In this document: positions 34,287 to 42,646 of the stretch, piece after piece
Layout of the letters: every line of letters begins with the position of its first letter
Position numbering within the stretch: position 1 is the stretch's first letter
NCBI GenBank assembly: GCA_016841825.1
Contig: JAENYK010000001.1
Location: forward strand, 434,001-498,000
DNA length: 64,000 bases
Reading direction: 5' to 3'
Origin: Halothermothrix sp.
GTDB lineage: Bacteria; Bacillota; Halanaerobiia; DY22613
Translations under genes and position numbers: made by a program
The notes under the pieces: model-generated
What the model was told of the DNA's origin: nothing
Database searches by the model: none
Seen by the model: only the letters and a program-made list of their open reading frames with translations

Positions 34287-36542
34287 CTATTCAGTTCCTG
34301 CTTTCAGTGCTTCACTCATGGATACTGCATTCACCTTCTTTGCACATAACAGCTTGCTGAGCTGATAAGTTAACATAATGGCCACAAAGCAAACAACCAC
34401 ATAAAGCGGATTAATAATCGTTGGTAATACTAAATTTATCATCGCACCAAGATAACTGTACATTGCATCCATTGATGCTGCCATAATCGGAATGCTGATG
34501 ATAAATCCAGCCAGGATGACAAAAGTCGAGCTGTTTAATATTAGAGAGCGAATTTCGCGCCGTCTGTAGCCAAATATTTTAAAAAGCGAAATGGTATTTT
34601 TGTTCTCCTCAATAATCAATGAGGTTACAAGATAGATGATAATCAATCCCACAACACAGGCGATAAGGGTCATTGCCACCACCATGGAAACCATCGGACC
34701 CAGCAGTTCATCCATAGCGTTAGCTGTCTCGCTTAAGGACTTTGTTCCCGAGAGTTGCTCTTCGGGAATATCTAGCTTTCTTGTACTCCAAAGCCCTGCG
34801 TAACTATTTTCAGAAAATCCGAGCTGTGCGTTAAACTCATCGATAGGCATAAAGATAAATTGCCCGGCATAAGAATCGGCAACAGCGTCAATATGAAATG
34901 TATACAGCTTCCCATCCTGCTTATTTATCAAGCTTATACTATCGCCCGCTTTAATGCGCAGTCGATCCGCCAGAGGCTTTGTAATGTTAGTCTGGTTATT
35001 GGAAAGTGAACTGCCTGCACCATTTTCCAACGTCAAAATTGTCGAATCTGGCTCTACTCCAGTTATATAAAACTCAATTCCCTCATTATTTTCGGGATAA
35101 AACCTTCCTGCATTGAATATCTCAGCACCTTCTGGTGCCTTACCATGCTGTATCTCTTTAAAGGCATATTCGTACTCAAATTTGTAGGTCTCAGCAGTAC
35201 TGCTTTTGAATGCATAGTCCATAGAGTTCATTATTGTAAAACCAAAAAGCATGAGGACCGAAGCACTGGTAACACCTAAAAGTAGGAATAATATCCGGGA
35301 GATGCTTCTTAACTGCTCTCGCAGCTTAAATTTCGTACTAAACTTAAACCTTTCCAGTTTAAGAGTACGTTCTATGATATTCACTTTGGTTTTTTGCTTT
35401 TCACCTTTCATAAGCTCCGCAGGGGAGCGTCGTAATTGCGAACGTATAACAAGATAGCTGCTAATGCCCAAAAACAGTACAGGCATCAGTATTCCAATTA
35501 AAACATTCCAAATACTCAGTTCAATGTCAGTGACAGGAACATTGTAATATGAAACCATGGCCATAACCGATGGAGCAATGGACGGTAACGCCAACAAACT
35601 TCCTATCACTCCGCCTACCAGGGCGAGCAGCAGAGGAATAGTCATATAATGACGCATTAACTCACGCCGCCTATAACCTTGCGCGTAGAATGTTCCGATA
35701 ATCACTGATTCATGACTGATCATGCGCCATATCATAATTCCTATGATTAAGCAACACAGTAGAAACATTGCCGCTGGTATCGGTATGCTCATCGTTTTTA
35801 AGCCCGTTATAGAAGCCCAGGCCATTCTTGCACGTTTGTTGTTCATAATGTCAATCCACTCGGACTCTGTAATGCCTTCTTCATGCAAACGCTCCCGAAA
35901 CTCAGCTGCCTGCTGATTAATGCTCTGGGTTCGGTCATTAAATTTGACAGAATAAATACCGTTAACATTCTCTCTATCCACAAAATCTTCGCGGTTTATA
36001 ACACCTACACCAAAATTTTCAGGTGAAACCATGATATCATATACATTTTTTAATGGATAGATATAGTGGGGCAAGGACACAAAACCGACGACAGTGAAGG
36101 ATTTGCCCATCACTTCTATCTGACTTCCTACAGAATAGCCGTTCGCTTGTGCAAAAGCGGGATCAAGCAGTATTTGTCCAGAGCCAGAGAGTGCTTGCCC
36201 CTCAATGACGGCTGGAATGTTCAGTTTTTCAGTTTTACTGAGCAAACGCAGAGTAAGTGAATCGGATAGAGTGGCGTCGAAAGTCAAGGACTCTTCAATT
36301 ATCGCGTTCGTGGCTTCTTCTAATTCCGCACTATTCGTAATCGCCTTGTCAGTTCTAAAGGACAGATCTTCCTGTATATGCCCCTCTGTAAAGGTGGTAA
36401 CCAGAGTATCCAGGTTTTGCGAAATCCCTGCCGCTACAATAAATGTATAACTTCCAAGGATGATAAGAATAAGAACACCAAGATACCGCAATGTGTTTTC
36501 TTTCAATATCCGAAGAACTCTTTTGTTCAGTACCATCACCAT
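34287..36542 (-). CDS. FtsX-type ABC transporter permease (large, two-domain)
   Basis: A 751-residue permease with an N-terminal membrane segment (about 15-37), an outside domain to about 250, three segments (about 258-375), a second outside domain (about 430-625) and three last segments. Each half has an FtsX fold with the GTFYAQGYRRRELMRHY and KIFGYRRREIRSLILN couplings. This is the class used for lipoprotein, peptide or envelope functions (MacB/YtrF type) rather than bulk export. It overlaps the ATPase gene by 7 bp. Confidence 0.88.
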   Translation of the reverse strand: MVMVLNKRVLRILKENTLRYLGVLILIILGSYTFIVAAGISQNLDTLVTTFTEGHIQEDLSFRTDKAITNSAELEEATNAIIEESLTFDATLSDSLTLRLLSKTEKLNIPAVIEGQALSGSGQILLDPAFAQANGYSVGSQIEVMGKSFTVVGFVSLPHYIYPLKNVYDIMVSPENFGVGVINREDFVDRENVNGIYSVKFNDRTQSINQQAAEFRERLHEEGITESEWIDIMNNKRARMAWASITGLKTMSIPIPAAMFLLCCLIIGIMIWRMISHESVIIGTFYAQGYRRRELMRHYMTIPLLLALVGGVIGSLLALPSIAPSVMAMVSYYNVPVTDIELSIWNVLIGILMPVLFLGISSYLVIRSQLRRSPAELMKGEKQKTKVNIIERTLKLERFKFSTKFKLREQLRSISRILFLLLGVTSASVLMLFGFTIMNSMDYAFKSSTAETYKFEYEYAFKEIQHGKAPEGAEIFNAGRFYPENNEGIEFYITGVEPDSTILTLENGAGSSLSNNQTNITKPLADRLRIKAGDSISLINKQDGKLYTFHIDAVADSYAGQFIFMPIDEFNAQLGFSENSYAGLWSTRKLDIPEEQLSGTKSLSETANAMDELLGPMVSMVVAMTLIACVVGLIIIYLVTSLIIEENKNTISLFKIFGYRRREIRSLILNSSTFVILAGFIISIPIMAASMDAMYSYLGAMINLVLPTIINPLYVVVCFVAIMLTYQLSKLLCAKKVNAVSMSEALKAGTE

Positions 36543-37234
36543 TCAATCCTTTCTGCAGAAACAACCGTTTGATTAACTACTTCATCTACGATTTTCCCGC
36601 TTCTCAGCTTAAATACTCTGTTAGCCATAGCGGCAATCGCAGCATTGTGGGTAATCATCAGAATGGTTGTCCCGTATTTTTTATTCACCTGTTGTAGAAG
36701 ATGCAAAATGCTGCGGGATGTCTGATAATCAAGGGCACCTGTTGGCTCGTCACAAAGTAGCAGCTTCGGATTCTTAACAATCGCCCTGGCAATGGACACC
36801 CGCTGTTGCTCACCACCGCTCAACTCTCTGGGGAAACGGTGTTTTTTATCCTGCATCTCCACCGCCGTTAAGACTTCATCAATGTTTAAAGGCAATTTAC
36901 TGATGTTAGCAACGACTTCAATGTTTTCAGCGACTGTAAGATTGGGAACCAGGTTATAGAACTGAAAGACGAACCCTATCTCCCCACGCCTGTAATCTGT
37001 CAGTCTATCATCGTCCAAATTATTGATCTTCACTCCATCCACGGTGACATTGCCGCTGTCACCATGGTCAATGCCGCCAATAATATTCATCAACGTGGAC
37101 TTACCTGAGCCTGACGGGCCAAGAATAACACCGATCTCCCCCTTTTCCAATTTCATCCCAATTCCCTGCAAAACTTTCGTTATAACCGCACCCGATGTGT
37201 AACTTTTCTTCAAGTTTGAAATCTCAATAAACAT
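36536..37234 (-). CDS. ABC transporter ATP-binding protein (LolD/MacB type)
   Basis: A 232-residue ATPase with Walker A GPSGSGKST (near 39), signature LSGGEQQRVSIARA and Walker B LLLCDEPTGALD, typical of LolD/MacB/FtsE-like subunits that pair with FtsX-fold permeases. It starts one base after the TetR gene ends, so the three form one operon. Confidence 0.94.
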   Translation of the reverse strand: MFIEISNLKKSYTSGAVITKVLQGIGMKLEKGEIGVILGPSGSGKSTLMNIIGGIDHGDSGNVTVDGVKINNLDDDRLTDYRRGEIGFVFQFYNLVPNLTVAENIEVVANISKLPLNIDEVLTAVEMQDKKHRFPRELSGGEQQRVSIARAIVKNPKLLLCDEPTGALDYQTSRSILHLLQQVNKKYGTTILMITHNAAIAAMANRVFKLRSGKIVDEVVNQTVVSAERIEW

Positions 37235-37235
37235 A

Positions 37236-37859
37236 CTATTCTCCCTCCTCTTTATAAAAACAACGTTTCATTATGTCAAAATAATCATCCCATTCGTCGA
37301 ACACTTCCAGCCCAACATCTTCAAAAGAATCTACTTCATCTCTTTGCTGCTCAGCAAAACCCAATATCGTCCAATTAATGATATTGATCGTTTTTTGAAT
37401 ATCAATATCATCACGGAATTTTGTAAAATCTATATTTTGATAACCTCTCTCGAAACCACTTGCAATGATCTGTTCACCTATTTCTTTGATTTCAGATTTC
37501 ACTTCAGTAGCATCTTCATGGGCTACAGCTTTTAGAAAATTAAATGCCTCCGGAAACTTTTTATAGATCTTAAATTTAACTAATCCGATTGCTTTCATTC
37601 TTTTAAAAATATCTGTCTCATTCCAATCTACCTCAGCGTAAATTTGATCAATCACCTCAACCACATAGTCAAGCAAGAATAAATACAGTTCTTTTTTGTT
37701 GTTAAAATAATTGAATAGTGACCCTTTAGATATTTCTGCTTCTTTCACAATCTCATTGGTCGATGCCTTTTCATAACCATTACGGGCAAATTCTTTAAGA
37801 GCTGCATTAATAATACGTTCCCGTTTCTCTGGTTCTAAACTAAAAAATTTTGAATAAAT
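37236..37859 (-). CDS. TetR-family repressor of the MacB/FtsX operon, likely ATT start
   Basis: A TetR protein of 207 residues from the best-placed start. The helix-turn-helix region (KRERIINAALKEF, then TNEIVKEAEISKGSLFNYF) closely resembles that of the TetR at 15137-15754. GAGGTGAT is the natural ribosome site, but the codon that aligns with the paralogue's ATG is ATT (37859). The only standard in-frame start, GTG at 37868, lies inside that site. Translation may therefore be weak or use ATT. Operators upstream match the paralogue's. Confidence 0.88.
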   Translation of the reverse strand: MYSKFFSLEPEKRERIINAALKEFARNGYEKASTNEIVKEAEISKGSLFNYFNNKKELYLFLLDYVVEVIDQIYAEVDWNETDIFKRMKAIGLVKFKIYKKFPEAFNFLKAVAHEDATEVKSEIKEIGEQIIASGFERGYQNIDFTKFRDDIDIQKTINIINWTILGFAEQQRDEVDSFEDVGLEVFDEWDDYFDIMKRCFYKEEGE

Positions 37860-37899
37860 TATAATCACCTCATTTCTGTGTTAATGAAAATAGTTAGAT

Positions 37900-37947
37900 G
37901 ACCAATATGGTCATTTATATTATATACCAAATGACCAAGTTGGTCAA
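37900..37947 (-). promoter_or_regulatory. TetR promoter with paired GACCA-N3-TGGTC operators
   Basis: Minus-strand TTGACC (37942-37947), 17-bp spacer, TATAAT (37919-37924). GACCAAGTTGGTC (37933-37945) covers the -35 side and GACCAATATGGTC (37900-37912) lies downstream of the -10, 33 bp apart, the same arrangement as at 15789-15837. Confidence 0.87.
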
Positions 37948-37987
37948 GATTATTTTTACAAGGTTGTGAGTTAATCAGAACCATTAA

Positions 37988-38024
37988 AAAAAGTCCAGTT
38001 TTCAAAAAGAAAACTGGACTTTTT
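37988..38024 (-). terminator. Terminator of trmO
   Basis: A 16-bp perfect stem (AAAAAGTCCAGTTTTC with GAAAACTGGACTTTTT) around a five-A loop lies just after the trmO-like gene on the minus strand. Its A and T ends would allow action in both directions. Confidence 0.9.
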
Positions 38025-38055
38025 AAATGAGTTGGAACAAACTTCTATGTTAAAA

Positions 38056-38532
38056 CTAAAAATTAAAAACTGCACTCCAGTCAAACTCTCCGGATTCCTC
38101 CACAGTTTTAGGCCAATTAGAACACCATTCCGGTACTGACGGGTTTTCTACTCTATCAAGGCTGGGAGTGTACGGTTTAATGTCCAAAACAGGGGTTCCA
38201 TTCTCAGCATCGATATAGGCTAAACCAATCACCCCGTTTTGATAGTCAATGTAAGTAACATAGCTACAACTTATAGCAATAGGGTTTGGACGCTCTGGAG
38301 AACGGGTAGCAAAAGTCCCCAACAACTCGGGAGAATTTTTGTAAGGGCTCTTCTCAACAAGTTTTGAGCGAGAATTTGGATTATCGCATTTATCAAACCA
38401 CCAAAGCACATTGATATAGCTAAAATCCTCAAGATTTGTCAGCGCAGGGATATATTCTTTATCCAGCACTAATCTCATCCCCTCGTCATCAACAAAAATT
38501 TTCCCAATTGATTTCACAATAAACTGTTCCAT
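38056..38532 (-). CDS. trmO: TrmO (TsaA/YaeB) tRNA-Thr A37 methyltransferase
   Basis: A 158-residue protein of the TsaA-like/TrmO family, which uses SAM to N6-methylate t6A37 in some threonine tRNAs. Key features are FVDDEGMRLVL-type N-terminal strand, LGTFATRSPERPNPIAISC (the conserved ATRSPxRPNPI SAM-binding motif) and DIKPYTPSLD. Length is typical of the single-domain bacterial form. Confidence 0.92.
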   Translation of the reverse strand: MEQFIVKSIGKIFVDDEGMRLVLDKEYIPALTNLEDFSYINVLWWFDKCDNPNSRSKLVEKSPYKNSPELLGTFATRSPERPNPIAISCSYVTYIDYQNGVIGLAYIDAENGTPVLDIKPYTPSLDRVENPSVPEWCSNWPKTVEESGEFDWSAVFNF

Positions 38533-38720
38533 AAATAAATCTCCTTTTCTGTTTATTTACGGCGCCGTTATATTCAGTATATCATTGTGTTTTTTATACT
38601 TCAATCCTTTCTAAAAATAATTTTGGATCAAATTTCATATATTTTAGATGATCATATCTTGACAAGTGTGGTTAACTAATATCTGGGCAATCATGCTCAA
38701 CAATAGGGCTAACAAGGACT

Positions 38721-38862
38721 CACAAAAAGTACTGGAAAACCGACGAAATTATTGCCGACATTGGTTCAGGAGGTGGGTATTTTTCCTTTGAATTTGCATA
38801 AAAAGTTGGGAAAGGTGGCAAAGTGTTTGCGATAGACACGAAAGGCTGTTGCTCTCAAAATA
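38721..38862 (+). pseudogene. Remnant of a class I SAM methyltransferase gene
   Basis: In frame from 38724 the DNA encodes KYWKTDEIIADIGSGGGYF, continues to EFA, hits TAA at 38799, then reads KVGKGGKVFAIDTK. This is the SAM-binding motif I region and the next strand of a methyltransferase of the UbiE/ArsM type. Nothing before or after continues the gene. It is a decayed fragment only. Confidence 0.75.
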
Positions 38863-38894
38863 AAGAAAATAGGCTACCTCATTTTGAGACAGCC
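38844..38894. repeat. Imperfect inverted repeat after the methyltransferase remnant
   Basis: GGCTGT-TGCT-CTCAAAAT (38844-38861) is repeated inverted as ATTTTGAGACAGCC (38881-38894) apart from a four-base insert. It abruptly ends the remnant's homology and could mark an old insertion or deletion end. Confidence 0.4.
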
Positions 38895-38998
38895 CAAATA
38901 TCCAGTATCATGCCCCTGGAGCCCCTCATACTGTTAGGGATTGTGGTTTTTACATATTACGCAGTTATTTCCTCTACAATCGAAAAATCCGACTTACT

Positions 38999-39355
38999 TT
39001 ATTCTCCACACTCATCTGCATGCTGGTGTTCATGGCAAACAGAACCGGTTGATTTCAGTTTGCCCTGTAAATAGCTGTTAACCACCGTCTCAGCATCACC
39101 TGATGCTCCAGTAATAACCTCAATTCCTTTTGCATTGAAAATATCAACTGCACTACCACCCATACCACCAGAAACGATGACATTAACGCCTTTGTCATGT
39201 AGAAAAACTGGCAAAAATCCAGGTCTGTGTCCGGGATTTGGAATAAACTCCTTACCTGTGATCTGATTATTTTCTGCCTCAAAGATTGTAAAGCCCTCAC
39301 AATGACCAAAATGCTCCGTTACCATCTTACCTTCACTCGCGACTGCGATTTTCAT
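38999..39355 (-). CDS. NifX/NifB-type dinitrogenase iron-molybdenum cofactor domain protein
   Basis: A 118-residue stand-alone NifX-like domain (MKIAVASEGKMVTEHFGHCEG start, then GVNVIVSGGMGGSAVDIFNAKGIEV). The tail carries CHEHQHADECGE, a Cys/His metal-binding patch. Such proteins are common in anaerobes lacking nitrogenase and are thought to bind or carry iron-sulfur or metal clusters; the exact role is unknown. No nif genes are nearby. Confidence 0.9.
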   Translation of the reverse strand: MKIAVASEGKMVTEHFGHCEGFTIFEAENNQITGKEFIPNPGHRPGFLPVFLHDKGVNVIVSGGMGGSAVDIFNAKGIEVITGASGDAETVVNSYLQGKLKSTGSVCHEHQHADECGE

Positions 39356-39429
39356 AATAATTTTCTCCTTTCAGATTTTATTTATTGACAGCTTGACTTG
39401 ACACAGAACAAACTTTTGGAACTGTTTTT

Positions 39430-39650
39430 GCTGTAGTAGAAGCTTGAATGTTTTGTCTGTTCATACATGCATGGTTTCACCAATGGCTAAAAGTTATGAT
39501 TTACAGCATTTATCACCTGACATGAAAAACACGAACAAACGCGAAAAATTTGATTCAGACTTGTGATAACCATTATCTCATCTTCATATCTTGCGGAGCT
39601 TTTAAATTGACAGTTCACTTCATACACTGGAAGCAAAATGCTTTTTATTG
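39430..39650 (-). pseudogene. Remnant of an acyl-CoA thioesterase (4HBT/YbgC type) gene
   Basis: Minus-strand translation gives LLPVYEVNCQFKSSARYEDE and IMVITSL, then after a frameshift VFFMSGDKC, a TAA, LLAIGETMHV, a TGA and TDKTFKLL. These blocks, in this order, match hot-dog-fold thioesterases of the YbgC/FcbC type. The N-terminal third is missing. The 575-bp interval contains no other gene. Confidence 0.72.
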
Positions 39651-39930
39651 TGGGCTTATGCCCACAAATTAATTTTAGTACAGTTATGAGCATATGTCAA
39701 TAATTATATGCAAAATTAGACGGAAAATTATAAACTGCCTTGTTTCATATGGTCATAAAGCAAACAGATTTTCTTATTAACCTTATATACATGAAAAGAG
39801 AACGCTGCAAAAAGTGACATTCTCTCATCATTGTTCAGACTTCAAACTATGTAATATTGATATATCTGAACATTAATTTATGCAAGCTTAGATCAATAAA
39901 TTTATATCTGGTCTATACATTTAGCATCCA

Positions 39931-40608
39931 TCATGTATAAAAAGTTTGACCATTTTCCGCTCGCAAGGTTTTAATGGCCAGCACCAGCACCCAAAGCATG
40001 GAAGCATATATATTAATGCGCTCCTTAATTCCTAGCCACGGCGTAGGCAACTGTGCTGCAACCCGTGGAGCGTCCATGCCTGCTAAAACTCCAAATATAA
40101 TGAGGATTAAAATTGTCCCGATCGAATAGAGGCGAAACCACTTCCCGTGCAAAGTAGCCCCAAACCCTATGTACAACAGAATGAAGAGTACGATTACACC
40201 TGTGAAAGTTACGTGCATGGTGTCGCTTATTGTCTTTTCGGCTCCACGTAAGTGCATGGGGAAGAATAACAACGCCACACATCCCACGATCCCGTATCCA
40301 ATAAGTAGAAGTCCCGTAAAGTGCGCACGCTTTCGACTATCTGTTACCCAGATACCTGAGCCGAATGCTATTATAAGCACATTATACATGGTAAAAAGTG
40401 AGACGATGAGTGGCCTGGTCGAAGCTCCGATAGCTTGTAGCTCACTGACAGATTGAGAGATATAGCTATAGCCCTCGCACTGCATTGCTGCAAATATGTC
40501 AGCACCGACATAAAGCAACGATGAAAATATGCCACAGATAAGTAAGACCTTTTGTATTGACTTCAGTTCTGAGACCTTGCCATGCTGTGTTTTATCAATT
40601 TTATTCAT
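39931..40608 (-). CDS. DUF998 family membrane protein
   Basis: A 225-residue protein with six membrane segments, matching DUF998 (VLLICGIFSSLLYVGADIFA, YSYISQSVSELQAIGAS and PMHLRG). Function is unknown; relatives often neighbour TetR or MarR regulators. The ATG at 40608 follows GGAGG. Its promoter carries a strong palindrome although no regulator gene is adjacent. Confidence 0.82.
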   Translation of the reverse strand: MNKIDKTQHGKVSELKSIQKVLLICGIFSSLLYVGADIFAAMQCEGYSYISQSVSELQAIGASTRPLIVSLFTMYNVLIIAFGSGIWVTDSRKRAHFTGLLLIGYGIVGCVALLFFPMHLRGAEKTISDTMHVTFTGVIVLFILLYIGFGATLHGKWFRLYSIGTILILIIFGVLAGMDAPRVAAQLPTPWLGIKERINIYASMLWVLVLAIKTLRAENGQTFYT

Positions 40609-40713
40609 GTAGACACCTCCTTAAAGCACTGGTAGATTATTCTTTTTCTGAGTAATCCATTAAGCCTTTCATTATAAATTTCGCAAAGTATTCTAAAACA
40701 TGCTGGAAACTTA

Positions 40714-40772
40714 ATATGAATGAATATTTTTTTATTCATTCATATAATAACATTGATATATGTTTCTGTCAA
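40714..40772 (-). promoter_or_regulatory. Promoter and palindromic operator of the DUF998 gene
   Basis: Minus-strand TTGACA (40767-40772), 17-bp spacer, TATTAT (40744-40749). Directly downstream, ATATGAATGAATA (40714-40726) is repeated inverted at 40733-40745 around six T residues. The pattern suits a TetR-family operator, but the cognate gene is not in the window. Confidence 0.75.
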
Positions 40773-40829
40773 TACTTATTAGTGTTAAATTATTGTAAAT
40801 ATCGACATGAATATCTACTGATAAATAAT

Positions 40830-41147
40830 TGTGGTGGGTCGGGTTCCAGGAATGTTTATTTACCTATGACCATCGAAATCGGGTTTCAAACATTCTGACT
40901 ACCTACCTAAAAACAAACGAGCATCAATATCCGAAAATGATGCCCGTCTCCAATGCCTATATCACTAAACTACTTCTCTCACTCTCAACTACTTTTATAA
41001 AATATTCAAAGAATTCTTCCTAAGATTCTCACGTCTCAATGCTGCCTCAAAGAAACTAAGTTTATTGCCTATATCCTATCTTTTACCACCAAAAATCATA
41101 GGCATATATCTTCTTTTAAAGTAAGCTCTATCAGGGTATTAGTTTCC
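40830..41147. other. Intergenic stretch without a recognisable gene
   Basis: Neither strand shows a supported coding region. It borders the broken ugd remnant and may be decayed coding DNA, but I cannot identify a source. Confidence 0.3.
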
Positions 41148-41399
<252 letters not shown>

Positions 41400-41436
41400 G
41401 TTATACCACCTTTTGCCTTAGCACAAATACTATATA

Positions 41437-42624
41437 TTATAATTTTTTAATCACTTTCATTAAGCCTAATTTAATTGTTATCTTTTTCAAAATTGATTTT
41501 AAAAATTTTTTAGCCCTTATAGATAACTTATCAGTACAGTACATTTTTACTAATCTATCGAATGACAATGAACTTAAGTCTTTAAAAAATTTTTCTCTAT
41601 TCTTATTAGGCCTAGAAGACTTAATTGCTGCTGAATTGTACTTAACAGCTTCATTAATATCTACTTCTTGATATAACATACCGTCCTTTATTTCTTCAAA
41701 TAAGGTTTGACCAATTTCACTATTTATAAATACTAATGATGTTCCCTTGTCATCATCCATCTGAGGTAAAATATTTTGAATACCCCAAAAATCTGCAAGT
41801 GTAATATCGCTTTCTCTACTCAACGATTTAAATCTACAATCATAACAAGAAGGTCTTAAGCAAACATCTTTTAGGAAAGCTCTCATATATAGATCCTTGA
41901 ATAGGTTTTGACGATACTCTGTATCATTTTTGAATAAGAATGATACAGAGTATTGCTTCCAGCCTTCATCCTTTTGTCTGAAAGCAATTCTCTGTACTTG
42001 TGTCCCAGCTTTAGTTTCACGAAATTTTACATACCTACACCATACATCAGGTGACGGTACCCCGTGACAAATAATGTCTATAGTACATAGATTAATATAC
42101 GATATACTTAAATACGATTTTAATCCTGCAATCTGACAAGGTGTTCCTGTAAATAATACTATTCTCCCAGAATCCAAAAAAAACTTTGCTTGCTTATATG
42201 AATCTCCTATCTTGCTCTGTAAATATTTTGACCCCCTAAGTTGATTTAGTCCTTCTTTTGTTTCAACAAAGTTATGTTCTAATTCAAATCTTTCATTAAA
42301 TCTTGCCCCAAAAACAACTCCACCTTGATCAATCACTTTTCCTGCAATCAATGTGAATATACCACCTGACGAACTATCTAACCTAATGGTTTCATCATTG
42401 TTTATACATGAATACGCAATCGGATTATTCTCTACTTTTGTCTTATTGATTATCGGACATACATCAACACATTTATGGCATTTTATACATAAACTACAAT
42501 CAACTGTAGGGTATAAAAAACCTTCTTCATCTACTTCCATCGAAATACAATTTTTAGGGCATATGTTTGCGCATGCATGACACCCCATACAATCCTTCTT
42601 GTTTTTTAACTCTTTATCAATCAT
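41437..42624 (-). CDS. Coenzyme F420 hydrogenase/dehydrogenase beta-subunit family iron-sulfur protein
   Basis: A 395-residue protein with two [4Fe-4S] ferredoxin motifs (CMGCHACANICPKNC near residue 12 and CSLCIKCHKCVDVCP near 45) followed by FrhB_N and FrhB_C-type domains (GGIFTLIAGKVIDQGGVVFGA; FTGTPCQIAGLKSYL; CHGVPSPDVW). In polysaccharide loci this family sits beside pyruvyl transferases and is thought to act on the sugar product; the reaction is not established. The ATG at 42624 is preferred over 42639. Confidence 0.88.
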   Translation of the reverse strand: MIDKELKNKKDCMGCHACANICPKNCISMEVDEEGFLYPTVDCSLCIKCHKCVDVCPIINKTKVENNPIAYSCINNDETIRLDSSSGGIFTLIAGKVIDQGGVVFGARFNERFELEHNFVETKEGLNQLRGSKYLQSKIGDSYKQAKFFLDSGRIVLFTGTPCQIAGLKSYLSISYINLCTIDIICHGVPSPDVWCRYVKFRETKAGTQVQRIAFRQKDEGWKQYSVSFLFKNDTEYRQNLFKDLYMRAFLKDVCLRPSCYDCRFKSLSRESDITLADFWGIQNILPQMDDDKGTSLVFINSEIGQTLFEEIKDGMLYQEVDINEAVKYNSAAIKSSRPNKNREKFFKDLSSLSFDRLVKMYCTDKLSIRAKKFLKSILKKITIKLGLMKVIKKL

Positions 42625-42646
42625 CTCATAACCACCCATGTGCTAA

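Noticed and set aside
39055-39309. 84-codon minus-strand frame
   Set aside because: It is an alternative frame inside the NifX-like gene, which has clear family motifs.
38999-39355. Evidence for nitrogen fixation from the NifX-like gene
   Set aside because: Single NifX-like domain proteins are common in anaerobes without nitrogenase, and no nif genes are nearby.
40716-41023. Plus-strand frames in the DUF998/polysaccharide interval
   Set aside because: They overlap a promoter palindrome or have no ribosome site and no recognisable product.
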